A stretch of DNA of 10,679 nucleotides from Zygnema cylindricum (GCA_037447655.1 JBBHKE010002618.1:1-10679), one strand, 5' to 3'; counted from the stretch's first letter, positions 1-8,129 are shown. Notes: generated by a model not told the origin, from the sequence alone. A program made the numbers and translations.

Positions 1-703
1 TTTCTTGTAAAACTTAGCGCCGTACTGCCTAAGTTGCAACCGTACGAAAGAATCGCAAATTTGTAGAGTACAATTTGCGTCATCCTCGAATTTAAGATGC
101 ACTATAATTTGTCGGCTTGTGCTTATCGACCCACTTTCTTTGGCAAAAAACGTCATCTTCAAACTTTTGTTTGAAACACATGCGCCATGTGGTTTAAAAT
201 TAGATTTTTTCAATAAACAAATAGGAACATATTTTCGCACGTGCCGTAATTTTCGGAAATTTTCATACGATTTCCAAGGACAAAGAAAAGTACATAGTTC
301 ACTATGTTTTGTCCGTTTGTGTTAGAACAAGACAAAGAGAAGTACACAGTTTGTTTGATTTTGTCCGTTTTCATCCAGTACACATTTTTTATTTGCAGAG
401 CGGACAAGACACGAAGGGCAAAGCGCATCTTCTTCAACCGTGAAACAACCATGGTGGAATGCGGTATGTCTACAATATCACAGTAAGACATGCGACGTCA
501 CAAGTAGTTCCAAAAAATAACGTGCGATCACATATTGTAGACGTTGACAACAGTCACAGGTATTGTCGACGTATACAATCGTCACAAGCGTAAGTTACAA
601 TTTCGTCCTTACAGGCATAGGGACACTTGAAAGCCGGGTCCGACAGATCTGCGCTAAAATACAAAGTAATCTCACTAAATTACAAGCACATGGGGACAAA
701 CCC
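1..703. repeat. Family A repeat, copy 1 (left end outside window)
   Basis: This segment aligns in direct orientation with 8558-9284. Base 4 corresponds to 8558, so about 45 bp of its left end lie outside the window. The best-conserved patch is around 40-90, with only about two differences to 8592-8641. Other parts are clearly more diverged and contain small indels. The right end stops at GACAAACCCT near 703, matching GACGCACCCTC of the other copy, after which the copies share nothing. All reading frames are short and resemble no protein I know. A non-autonomous DNA transposon is the best reading because the complete copy has terminal inverted repeats. The superfamily is unknown. Confidence 0.75.
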
Positions 704-1135
704 TAACGAACGTTTTCATGCGACGTCGAAGTGAAAAATGAACGCAGGCATTAAATACTGTCGCGTGGCACTGATGAGTAAAAGCGCTCCTCGATTCGAA
801 AAGGCGGCGCGTTGCCACGCTCGCACGGAAAAACAGCTACCGACAAAAAATATTCTCGCAAACTTGCAAAGTCTGATGCCTTGTGTCCATGTACAACACT
901 GTAGTACTTGCATGTTCGGATTTTTGGTTGGGCTTTTGCCAAACCTGTTTGTAATCGACAAGGATTTTTTGAATCCGTACGTGGCATAAATTCTTATAAA
1001 TTGCCACATGCGAATCAATTATCTATGTGAATACACCATGAAACGTGTGTGTTATGTGTTAGCTATATCGGTTTATTACGCCTAAACCCAAATTATAGTT
1101 AAAATCACTAGGTTTTCCTTTACGTTAATATAGGT

Positions 1136-1185
1136 ACGATTTATTAAGGGTGGCGTTCCACCACACGAAAAGTGAGGTACTGTAG
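1136..1185. repeat. Short imperfect direct repeat, first copy (second at 1631-1678)
   Basis: The 12-base core AGGGTGGCGTTC starts near 1147 and recurs near 1640. Weaker similarity on both sides (TACGATTTATTA against TCGTATATTT before it, and GGTACTGTA against TGTAACTGTA after it) extends the match to about 50 bp. Both copies are on the same strand, so they are not terminal inverted repeats of one element. They may be fragments of an old dispersed repeat. Confidence 0.4.
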
Positions 1186-1330
1186 TTTACAGAAATTCGT
1201 GCCTATCCGTACTTAGATGTACCCCTTATTTTGTTTTTATACGCGAAGAACATTACAAAGAATCTTGCCAAAACTCTAAGAAGGTCGGGGAGTAATACTG
1301 ACCGTCGGATATTCATTCACGAGGCATTCG

Positions 1331-1382
1331 CTTCATTTTTCTCTGTAGCTGACAATCCCGCTCAGCTACAGAAAAAAATGAG
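1331..1382. repeat. Inverted repeat able to form a long hairpin
   Basis: The left arm at 1331-1352 and the right arm at 1362-1382 are near-perfect reverse complements, separated by the 9-base spacer CAATCCCGC. The inner 11 pairs (TCTGTAGCTGA) are perfect, and the outer part (CTTCATTTTTC against GAAAAAAATGAG) pairs with one or two mismatches. The stem is about 20 bp. No coding potential or T-run adjoins it. It could be a MITE remnant or a small hairpin RNA locus, and nothing here decides between them. Confidence 0.6.
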
Positions 1383-1899
1383 TCGCGACACGCTGGACAA
1401 TAAGCTACGTGTCACGATGGGCTACCATTGAAACTTCCAAAATATGCATATGATATTTACCTTTCAAAATCAAGCTAAAAATATAAAAAGTAATTTCGCA
1501 ACGCTCTGTCGTCGCGCTATATCTAGTAACGCTCTTTCACAACACTCTTTCTGGCAAAAGAATTTCGCCATGAACCTAAAAAATGAGTTGGAGTAAAAGA
1601 CAGGCGCCTGCCAAAAGTACAAAAGTTTTGTCGTATATTTAGGGTGGCGTTCTATCAAGAAATTATGTAACTGTACGACCACCTCTACGGTATGTTATAA
1701 TTGAGACGATGTTTCATCGCGTATACTTTGAAAACCACGTGGCACCATTTAAGTGACGATCCGATGTTGAATATCCTCAAAGAATTTTCACGGCGACAAA
1801 TTGAACTTTCAAATATTCATTTGCATACCATGTACGTGCCTACGAAGTCGTCATACGTAAGACCTTTTGCACTTTTTCGAAACGCCAAACTTCTACGCC

Positions 1900-1904
1900 A
1901 ACTG
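1900..1904. repeat. Target-site duplication of the TRIM, left copy (AACTG)
   Basis: AACTG lies directly left of the TGTT terminus of the miniature LTR element. It is repeated exactly at 8511-8515, directly right of the other terminus (AACA). Five bases is the usual duplication for LTR retrotransposons. The right copy overlaps the first two bases of the family A terminal inverted repeat, so the TRIM inserted at the very tip of family A copy 2. Confidence 0.85.
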
Positions 1905-1955
1905 TGTTAAGATTCTTAGAATCGGGGGATAGAATGGACGATCCCATTAAAGGGA
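1905..1955 (-). repeat. TRIM 3' LTR, distal fragment (U5 side)
   Basis: This is the part of the TRIM 3' LTR left of the copia insertion. It matches 8291-8340 of the intact LTR with only a few substitutions. It starts TGTTAAGATTC and includes the small stem GATTC-TTA-GAATC. It ends in the copia target AGGGA, and the remaining LTR sequence continues at 8054. The intact LTR serves as a natural empty-site control for the copia insertion. Confidence 0.85.
1951..1955. repeat. Target-site duplication of the copia element, left copy (AGGGA)
   Basis: AGGGA directly precedes the TGCAATT end of the left copia LTR. It is repeated exactly at 8049-8053, after the ...TTCAACA end of the right LTR. Removing the element and one copy restores sequence that continues collinearly along the intact TRIM LTR at 8336-8346, where the site reads TGGGATT. 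Confidence 0.95.
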
Positions 1956-2637
1956 TGCAATTTTGTGTCCTCCATTGGACCACAGAATTCAAGAAGCCTC
2001 TAGATAATATATAACAAACCCACTTCAAGCCACAACCGCAGTTGTCTAGGAAGGCAAAATGACAGTTTGACAGCACGTTTTTGCAGCCCGGACTTTCCAA
2101 AGTACATAGCAAAAACAATCACAGAAAACGGCCAACCAGCCGATAAGTTATAACTGGCAAAAATGCCAATTTTATACAAAGCTCTCTTAGAGAGAGGTGA
2201 CTGCCTACCAAATTTCCTAAGTCCTAAACCCCTCTCACAACCCCTATCTATTGAAGTACGAACCAATCATATGACTGTAAAGTAGAGAAAGGTACTACGA
2301 CCGATGTCCTTTATGTACGGCCTGTGTACGACAAGGCCACTGAGTGGACGCGTGTCATTTTTCAACTCGTCCGTACATTCCTTGGAAATCTCACGCCCGA
2401 ATGTTATCCTTCCACGCGGCGCCAAGTCATGCTATGTCCATAAAAGCCAAAGTGACCATTTCGCGATCTCGGCGATGATATGTGCCGTCGGATTAAATCT
2501 GACATTAAATGTCGACGGTCGAAAAAAATGTTCAATTCATTTGTTTCGTGCGAAATGACGTCCGCACTAAACTTTAACAAGTTCTATTTTCCTTTGTTCA
2601 ATTTCCAGCTAATTCATTTCAGTACCATACAATAGAT

Positions 2638-2644
2638 TAAATAA
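2638..2644 (-). promoter_or_regulatory. TATA-like box in copia 3' LTR
   Basis: TATTTAA in element orientation lies about 320 nt into the LTR, with the counterpart TATTTAA at 7724-7730 in the 5' LTR. Conservation in both LTRs and a position downstream of a plausible U3 make it the best core-promoter candidate. AT-rich hexamers are common, so this is only a candidate. Confidence 0.35.
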
Positions 2645-2673
2645 ATATTGTACCCTATATCTCCTAATGGACT

Positions 2674-2754
2674 TCTACGACAGACTGGTTAGAGCTAACG
2701 GCTACGCCGCGATCTGCCGATCAGAGGTTTGAGTCCTGCCGGACTCAACCTTTT
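2674..2754 (+). other. Degenerate tRNA-like segment in copia 3' LTR, antisense to the element
   Basis: The D-arm-like GACTGGTTAGAGC (2683-2695) is followed 30 bp later by a B-box-like GGTTTGAGTCC (2726-2736) and then TTTT (2751-2754), which could end Pol III transcription. The counterpart in the other LTR has an exact B-box consensus. I cannot build a convincing acceptor stem or anticodon arm, so this is a tRNA-derived fossil or Pol III promoter, not a tRNA gene. Confidence 0.5.
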
Positions 2755-2758
2755 GTTG

Positions 2759-2778
2759 AGAGTGACTTAAGTCACTCT
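2759..2778. repeat. Perfect 20-bp palindrome in copia 3' LTR
   Basis: AGAGTGACTTAAGTCACTCT is self-complementary over all 20 bases. The copy in the 5' LTR (7846-7865) carries a single mismatch at the centre. It directly follows the tRNA-like segment and its T-run. The role is unknown: it could be a cruciform, a dimeric factor site or an RNA hairpin in the U3 region. Confidence 0.7.
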
Positions 2779-2960
2779 TTAGTCCTGCCTGCTGAGCTAG
2801 GACAGCCATGGCTCAACCACCCTCTCTATCCCTTAGTGACTACAACAAGTATGGTGGGTCGTGAGAGGAGGTGGAGACAGGCTGTCCGCCTTTTTCTTTT
2901 CCTTTTATGTACTGAATTATTTAGACCTAGAAAATACCACAAAAATCTAATAATTCAACA

Positions 2961-2973
2961 CTCCCCTTATTTC
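2961..2973 (-). other. Copia polypurine tract
   Basis: In element orientation the sequence next to the 3' LTR is GAAATAAGGGGAG, abutting the TG of the LTR. A purine tract here primes plus-strand DNA synthesis in LTR retrotransposons. The core is AAGGGGAG (2961-2968), and one T interrupts the longer run. Confidence 0.7.
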
Positions 2974-3447
2974 CTAGTCTAACTTTAACTTTAGTTTTAA
3001 TCCACACTTTTCTCTGCAATATATTAACTTGGGAGAAGGTTGCGTTTTTGTCATCATATCAGCCACCATTTCCTCATCAGATCTATATACAAGATTCACA
3101 AACTTATTCTCAACTTTTTCTCTTACAAAACTCAATCTTATGTCCATATGTTTAGCCTTAAAATGATGTTTTGGATTTGCTACAATCGCAATGGCAGCTT
3201 GATTATCACAAAACACTTTATGCACTTTCTGTTTCATATACCCGAGTTCTTGCAACAAAGATTTGACCCACATCAACTCTCTCACAGTTGAACAAAAGGC
3301 CATGTTCTCAGCCTCCATAGTAGATTGAGCAACCACCTTTTGTTGCTTACTGCTCCAACAACAAGCACCTTCCCCAACATATAGCACATACCCAGAAGTG
3401 CATCTTCTCATAGGTGCGTCCCTATAACTGGCATCACTCCAATAGAG
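2974..3447 (-). pseudogene. Copia RNase H domain and polyprotein C-terminus
   Basis: RNase H degrades the RNA strand of the RNA:DNA hybrid during reverse transcription. The frame is open from about 3447 to the stop at 2974. The acidic residues are visible in order: D in SDASYRD (3436-3416), E in STMEAE (near 3320) and D in CDNQAA (near 3205). The typical copia ending ADMMTK followed by a short basic tail precedes the stop, only 13 bp from the 3' LTR. This is the best-preserved part of the element. It is joined to the RT by a frameshift near 3449, so it has no start of its own. Confidence 0.9.
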
Positions 3448-3589
3448 ATGTCAGTGTGCTCCCCTCCCAAATGCAACCATAACTCTTTGGTTCCCACTAG
3501 ATATCTCATGACTCTCTTGGCTGCCTCCAAATCTCTCTTCCTTAGATCATTAAGACTCCTACTTAGTACTCCAACTGCTGCCGCTATTT

Positions 3590-4570
3590 CGGCCTGGTAC
3601 AGTTCATAAAATAGATTAAACTTCCTACGACCTGTCTATAACGACTAGACTTCATAAACTCTCTCTCCTTTGGACTCATCTGATCATATAAGATCATCAC
3701 TCCTCCTTTTACACACCCATCACTTACTTTTTTCAAATCCATGGGAGTGGTACATCTGTTAGCATTTTCCATCTTGAATTTCTCAAGCATATTACCTATT
3801 GCTTCTTTCTGAGTAAGTCTGATAATCCTCCTCCCCATATCTCTCTCTATTTGAATCCTCAAAACATATCTTGCCTCCTCTAAATCCTTCATATTAAAAT
3901 CTGCTTCTATGATCTTTCTTTAACTTATTGATCATTTCCAAAGATTTACTCAACACAAGCAGATCATCCACATAAATAGCAATAAAAAGGACACCAGTCT
4001 AATCTTCAAACATATAGATAGAATGGTCAGAGCTTATCCGGATATATCCGAAACCAGAGAAACTCATCTAGTTTATTATTCGACTGTCGGAGAGCCTGCT
4101 TTAGTCTATACAAAGACTTTATGAGCCTGCGGACTTTGCTCTCTTCTCCTTCCTCCACGAAACCCTCGGGTTGCCTCGTGAAAATTTCTTCTTCTAACTC
4201 ACCATTAAGAAAAGCAGTCTTAATGTTCATCTAGTGGATTTCTATGTCTTCCGCTGCTGCCAGAATGAGGAGAATCCTTACTGATGGGAACCGAACAACT
4301 AAAGCAAAGGTCTCCTCATAGTCAATCCCCCCCTTTTGGGTGAATCCTTTCGCTACTAATCGAGCCTTATATCTCTCAATGGTATTATTTGGGTTCAGTT
4401 TTAGTTTAAATACCCATTTACACCCAATAGGTTTTCAGTCTAGGGGACAATCTGCTAGTTTCGAATTATTTGCATCCATGATGAAGGCCATCTCATCATT
4501 TATGGCTCTAATCCATCTTTCTTTCTCTGGACTATTCACTGCCCCCGAGTAAGACTGAGGCTCATCTGGG
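3590..4570 (-). pseudogene. Copia reverse transcriptase (RVT_2), inactivated
   Basis: This is the RNA-dependent DNA polymerase of the element. In order I see ERYKARLVAKGFTQ (near 4370-4330), the motif A region KTAFLNGELEEE (from 4221), SLYRLKQALRQ (near 4110-4080), YVDDLLV (3974-3954) and RYRQVVGSLIY (near 3640). In motif A the usual Asp before VKTAFLNG is Asn (codon 4225-4227, a one-base change from GAC), so a catalytic metal ligand is missing although YVDD is intact. In-frame stops lie at 4435-4437, 4231-4233 and 3999-4001. Frameshifts fall near 4030, 3920 and 3595. The downstream part (3584-3892) is open but lacks the catalytic core. This is a pseudogene. Confidence 0.93.
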
Positions 4571-4689
4571 TGAGATAGCTTAGTTACCTTATGAGCGGCC
4601 TGATTTCCTGTATCCTTTTGCTGATCCTTCTCCCTCCCTCAAAATCTGAAGCAGGAATGGATGGAAGTCTTAGATTTCTCCTCACTGTC

Positions 4690-5961
4690 TCATCGGCTCC
4701 CTTCTCCATGGAAGCGATTCTGGTCCCACTTCTTCTTTCTCCTCGAAGTCCATAGGAATAGGTTAGGTTTCCAGTGAGTCTCCTGTATCTTAGGTCTCCA
4801 TGAATCTGCAATCACGGTTTCACTCATGTCTCTTTTGGGAACGACCGAGTTCTCCTCACTTTCGGACTCAAATCTGATTATTATCTTCTTTGTATAATTG
4901 AAGGGGTCAAATGACTCCCCTTCATCCATGACAACTATGTGTTTGACCAGAATGATATCTTTCTTTGCTAAGTCATAGACTCTGTACCCGTTAACATCCT
5001 CATCATATCCCACAAAGTATCCAAGTTTTCCCTTAGCATCTTGTTTCTAGTTTTTCTTATCCGTGTCAAGACTGTAAACTTGGCTACCGAACACTTTAAG
5101 GTGTGAGATATTTGGTTTCCTACCAACCCATCTCTCATAAGGTGTCATTCCCTTTATAGCAGAGGTAGAGACTTTATTCTTAATGTAGTTAGCATTGATC
5201 ATTGCCTCTACCCAAAATCTCTTTCCTATTTTTCGTGTCAGCCAACATACTACATGCACTATCTCCTAGCGTTCAATTCAACCTCTCAGCTACCCCATTT
5301 TCTTCCAGGTTATATGGTATAGTTTTCCGGTGCTGCACTTCCCTCATCTCTCAGATATTCCTCAAACTGGTTAGATGTATATTCCCCCCCATTATCACTC
5401 CTTATTCTCTTAATGTGGGTTTCATACAACTTCTCACTCCAAGCTTTATATTCTTTGAAGTAAGTTGATGTTTCAGACTTTGTTTTTAGGAAATACACTC
5501 TAGAGTATCTAGACGAGTCATCAGTTATTGTCAACATAAACCTCTTTCCTCCAACCGAAGGTGCTTTTGCAGGTCCCCAAATATCTGTGTGGACCAAATC
5601 TAGTACTTTTTCACCTCTATATGTGGAGGCTTTGGGAAAGGGAAGTCTGTGAGCCTTACCTTGAGCACACCCACTTCAAGCATCCATCATTTCATTATCC
5701 CCAAACTGAATGCCTTCTACTACCCCAAGTTTTTTCATTTCCCTCAACCTATCAAAATGCACATGAATCATCAATTTAGGAACACCAACATAGTAACCAT
5801 TCTTCTTTTCATTACTCAAGTTAAGCCTAAATATTCCTTGGCTACCCTTATCTGCCGTGAAGTAAACTTCATCCCCATACTTAGCTGTAAAGAATCCCTT
5901 TCTAGTGAAGGTATCAAACTCTTTGTCATCTAACAGAGACGTAGAGACAAGATTTTTACTC
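4690..5961 (-). pseudogene. Copia GAG-pre-integrase and integrase, frameshifted
   Basis: The integrase inserts the element DNA into the host. The segment begins with LSKNLVS (5961), then a GAG-pre-integrase module ending QGKAHRLPFP. Its HHCC zinc site is damaged by a stop at the first Cys (5676-5678), and the His pair is not clear. The catalytic core shows D in VHTDIWGP (5585-5583), D in RSDNGGEY (5396-5394) and E in NGVAERLN (5287-5285). The last two are 36 codons plus one base apart, which is the D-35-E spacing with a single-base insertion near 5338. Other lesions are stops at 5273-5275 and 5047-5049 and a frameshift near 5260. The C-terminal part (TPYERWVGRKPNISHLKVFG, then GYDEDVNGYRVYD) is typical of copia. 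An acidic linker follows to about 4580. Confidence 0.92.
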
Positions 5962-5962
5962 A

Positions 5963-6313
5963 GCTGGGAATGTAGAGTACATATGAGAATGTAAGTATAG
6001 AAGTCTTACCCTCCACTAAGACTTTCAAATCTACTGACCCCACTAGATCTGTATTAACCACCCTCCTATCCCCATACTCTATCTCTACAGTAGGGATCTT
6101 TCTTAGCTTAGTGAAGAGTTCCTTATCACGACGCATATGCATGGATGCACCTGAGTCAATGATCCACCCTTCTTGTGGCGCTTTCCGAATTGCTACAAAG
6201 GCACACATCTGTCTCCGAGGGATCTCCTTCTCCTTCAAACTCTTGTCAAGAAGAAGGTCCCCATCCTTCACGGAGGACTCGTCCTCGATTTCCTCTGTCA
6301 CTTTTGTGACCAC
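5963..6313 (-). pseudogene. Copia aspartic protease
   Basis: The retroviral-type aspartic protease matures the polyprotein and acts as a homodimer. The active-site motif DSGAS with the following H (IIDSGASMHM) starts at 6157, and the domain runs to the conserved VLYIPS at the end. The frame is open back to the zinc knuckle apart from one stop. It ends at a TGA (5960-5962) caused by a one-base loss just before the conserved LSKNLVS, which continues in the next frame. There is no separate start, since it is the middle of a polyprotein. Confidence 0.9.
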
Positions 6314-6977
6314 AAGTGCCTTTTTCTTCCCTCCAGAAAAACTCCCTCCACGGTTTTCTTGGAGCCTCGGCTCCGACTGCTTGATGGAATATGCTATGAA
6401 GTGTCATGGCTTTTTGCAAAAATGACAAAGACCCTTTGGAGGTCTCCGTCCTCCAGAATGATCTCTTTCCCCTCCAACCATCTATCTCCATATACTAACA
6501 AGAAAGATCAATACAGTAATATAACATCTTTCCTCCTTTGTAAGTGTAACTCACTAGCTTTTGCTCAGCCAATTGAAGCTTTTGAATAGTTCCAGCTCTA
6601 TAAATCTCCACCAACCTCACCCACAACTACTCCGCCTTGTAAATGTGAAGATGAGGGGTGGCGAAAGCTTGAGTGAGGTGCCTCATTATGAAGTTCTTGG
6701 CAGCCATGTTTACATCCTCCCACATTTCAGTATCGTTCTCCGCGGTCTTCATGGTCCCCGCTCTCGGTACTGTGGGAATAGGAGGAACGGATGTCTCATT
6801 CCCTTTCCTTTTTTTGGACACAATGCTATCCACATCATGTGCCTCCTCCGTTGAGGCATCCGTTGCTGCAGGAAACCTTACTCCTCCAAATCCTGGTGGA
6901 GTTCCCGAAGGTGGACGTTTCACTTGTCCCCTGACGATACCCCTGTATTATTTTTCGCACAAAGCTCCCATCATCAT
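6314..6977 (-). pseudogene. Copia Gag with damaged CCHC zinc knuckle
   Basis: Gag forms the virus-like particle and binds element RNA. A plausible ATG is at 6977-6975, 48 bp after the primer site, but a TAA follows after nine codons (6948-6950). A rival short frame starts at 7005. The middle resembles the UBN2-type gag domain (LWVRLVEIY near 6620), preceded by a TAG (6627-6629) and followed by another (6495-6497). A frameshift near 6470 leads into a C-X2-C-X4-H-X4 knuckle (6427-6386), where the residue before His is TGA (6404-6406) and the final Cys is Ser. At least four stops make this non-functional. Confidence 0.8.
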
Positions 6978-7025
6978 GACTTCCCAATAGATGAACCCAG
7001 ATCCATTGAAGGTGGGCACCGTAGA

Positions 7026-7041
7026 GGGTGGGCCCATAACC
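7026..7041 (-). other. Copia primer binding site for an internal initiator tRNA-Met fragment
   Basis: The bases abutting the 5' LTR read GGTTATGGGCCCAC in element orientation. The plus strand (GTGGGCCCATAACC) equals the anticodon arm of plant-type initiator tRNA-Met, including the CAT anticodon, and not the complement of a tRNA 3' end. Known parallels are Drosophila copia and yeast Ty5, which prime from a cleaved 5' half of initiator tRNA-Met. The tRNA sequence is from memory, but the match with CCCATAACC at the junction is distinctive. Confidence 0.82.
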
Positions 7042-7723
7042 TGCAATTCTGTGTCCTCTATACGACCACAGAATACAGGAAACCTCTCGATAATATTTAA
7101 CTAACCCGATTCAAGCCAAAACCGCTGTTGTTCAGGAAGGGAAACTGACAGTTTGACTGTACCTTTGTGCAGCCTAGACTCCCTTGAGTCAATAGCAAAA
7201 AGAATCACTGAAAAAGACCAACCATCCGATAAGTTAAGAGCCGACAAAAATGCCAATTTTATACAAATCTCTCTTAGAGAGAGGTGAGTGCCTACCAAAT
7301 TTCCTTAATCCTAAACCCCTCTCACAGCCCGTATCTACTGAATTAAGAACCAATCATATAACTGTAAAGTAGAGAAAGGTACTACGGCCGATGTCCTTTA
7401 TGTTATGCATGTGTACTACAAGGCCATTGAGTGGACGCGTGTCACTTTTAAACTCGTCCGTACATTCTTTGGAATTCTCGCGACCGAATGTCATCCTTCC
7501 ACGCGGCGCTAAGTCATGCCATTTCCATAAAAGCCAAAGTGACCATTCCGCGATCTCGGCGATGATATGTGCTGTCGTATTAAATCTGACATTAAATTTC
7601 GACCGTCGAAACAAATATTCGATTCATTTGTTTCGTGCGAAATGATGTCCGCACTACAATTTAACAAGTTTTATGTTCCTTCGTTCAATTTCCAGTTAAT
7701 TCATTTCAGTACCATACAATAAC

Positions 7724-7730
7724 TTAAATA
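7724..7730 (-). promoter_or_regulatory. TATA-like box in copia 5' LTR
   Basis: TATTTAA on the minus strand lies about 320 nt into the LTR and is conserved at 2638-2644 in the other LTR. It would drive Pol II transcription of the genomic RNA toward Gag. It lies about 40 bp from the start of the divergent tRNA-like segment. It is a candidate only. Confidence 0.35.
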
Positions 7731-7760
7731 AACATCGAACCCTATATCTCCTAACATAGT

Positions 7761-7841
7761 TCTACGTCAGACTGGTTAGAGCTAACGGCTACGCCGCGCT
7801 CTGCCGGTCGGAGGTTCGAGTCCTTCCGGATTCAACCTTTT
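7761..7841 (+). other. tRNA-like segment with consensus B box in copia 5' LTR, antisense to the element
   Basis: GACTGGTTAGAGC (7770-7782) looks like a tRNA D-arm. GGTTCGAGTCC (7813-7823) is an exact Pol III B-box consensus. CGGAGG and CCTTCCG around it can form a T-stem with one bulged base. TTTT follows at 7838-7841. The 5' acceptor half is not recognisable, and CGGC-TAC-GCCG replaces a normal anticodon arm. It is tRNA-derived, and Pol III use is possible but not shown. The orientation is opposite to the element. Confidence 0.55.
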
Positions 7842-7845
7842 GTTG

Positions 7846-7865
7846 AGAGTGACTTTAGTCACTCT
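7846..7865. repeat. Near-perfect 20-bp palindrome in copia 5' LTR
   Basis: AGAGTGACTTTAGTCACTCT matches the perfect palindrome at 2759-2778 except for one central base. It lies 5 bp after the T-run that ends the tRNA-like segment. Confidence 0.65.
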
Positions 7866-8048
7866 TTAGTCCTGTCTGCTTAGCTAAGACAGCCATGGCT
7901 TAACCACCCTATCTATCCCTCAGTGACTACAACAAGTATGGTGGGTAGAGAGAGGAGGCGGAGACAGGCTGTCCGCCTTTTTCTTTTCCTTTTATATACT
8001 AAATTATTTAGACCTAGAAAATACCACATAAATCTAATAATTTCAACA

Positions 8049-8053
8049 AGGGA
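8049..8053. repeat. Target-site duplication of the copia element, right copy (AGGGA)
   Basis: This exact repeat of 1951-1955 directly follows the CA end of the 5' LTR. The TRIM LTR resumes at 8054. Confidence 0.95.
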
Positions 8054-8057
8054 TTGA

Positions 8058-8129
8058 TGAACCGGCCAGGATTTGAACGTGGGACCTTTCACTTAAGTTG
8101 GGAATGCACTACCACTGTGCCACCAGCTC
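8058..8129 (-). other. tRNA-like module in TRIM 3' LTR
   Basis: The module fits tRNA numbering at nearly every position. Acceptor GAGCTGG pairs with CCGGTTC (7 bp, two wobbles). D-stem GCAC/GTGC encloses loop AGTGGTA. Anticodon stem TTCCC/GTGAA has one mismatch, with CTT at the anticodon position. T-stem CCACG/CCTGG has one mismatch, with loop TTCAAAT, and A is at position 73. The A box TGGCACAGTGG and the B box CGTTCAAATCC are both present. The universal T33 is A and two stems carry mismatches, so it is unlikely to make a working tRNA. I do not recognise it as any particular nuclear tRNA. Confidence 0.72.

Larger units (their letters stand above)
704..1904. other. Gene-free region of unknown origin
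   Basis: I see no gene, RNA gene or recognisable element in these 1.2 kb. Reading frames are short, overlap on both strands and resemble nothing known. It contains a short imperfect direct repeat (near 1136-1185 and 1631-1678) and a strong hairpin (1331-1382), listed separately. The last bases, 1892-1902, are the original left flank of family A copy 2, now about 6.6 kb away because of the nested retrotransposons. Confidence 0.6.
1956..2960 (-). repeat. Copia 3' LTR
   Basis: It aligns along its whole length with 7042-8048. In element orientation it reads TGTTGAA...AATTGCA. It includes, on the plus strand, a tRNA-like segment (2674-2754) and a perfect 20-bp palindrome at 2759-2778. A GC-rich hairpin near 2871-2892 is followed by a run of T and C. 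A TATTTAA box lies on the minus strand at 2638-2644. The 3' LTR would supply the polyadenylation signal, but I could not place one with confidence. Confidence 0.93.
1956..8048 (-). mobile_element. Ty1/copia LTR retrotransposon, full-length but inactive
   Basis: The element is 6,093 bp with LTRs of 1,005 bp (1956-2960) and 1,007 bp (7042-8048), TG...CA termini and a 5-bp duplication. Read on the minus strand, the order is primer site, Gag with zinc knuckle, protease (DSGAS), GAG-pre-integrase, integrase (D, D, E), RT (YVDD) and RNase H (D, E, D). Integrase before RT is the diagnostic copia order. The polyprotein frame is broken by at least ten in-frame stops and about eight frameshifts, and RT has lost its first catalytic Asp, so this copy cannot be autonomous. 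LTRs differ at 10 of 120 positions in the stretch I counted (2161-2280) and more elsewhere, so the insertion is old. It lies inside a TRIM LTR. Confidence 0.95.
7042..8048 (-). repeat. Copia 5' LTR
   Basis: This is the promoter LTR of the element, running from TGTTGAA (8048) to AATTGCA (7042) on the minus strand. It holds the TATTTAA candidate (7724-7730), the antisense tRNA-like segment (7761-7841) and the near-perfect palindrome (7846-7865). A GGCGGA...TCCGCC hairpin at about 7957-7977 is followed by a T-rich run on the plus strand. Substitutions are spread over its whole length against 1956-2960, so the two LTRs have decayed independently. Confidence 0.93.

Noticed and set aside
119-491. 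Small open frames on both strands at the left end
   Set aside because: They lie inside a repeat, overlap each other and are not preserved in the other copy.
738-1018. Overlapping open frames of 78-100 codons
   Set aside because: No family resemblance, mutually overlapping in three frames, no supporting signals.
2304-2558. Open frame repeated at 7391-7645, which could look like a conserved protein
   Set aside because: Both copies lie in the copia LTRs. They are similar only because LTRs are duplicates, and the frame runs antisense to the element.
6173-6589. 138-codon plus-strand open frame
   Set aside because: It is antisense to the Gag zinc knuckle and protease, which are clearly the real reading.
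7957-7985. GC-rich hairpin plus T-run resembling a bacterial rho-independent terminator
   Set aside because: The context is a eukaryotic retrotransposon LTR. The hairpin is less perfect in the other LTR.
8058-8129. A functional tRNA gene (anticodon CTT, Lys)
   Set aside because: T33 is missing, stems have mismatches, the second copy has a deletion in the anticodon arm, and it does not resemble a lysine tRNA. It belongs to an LTR.
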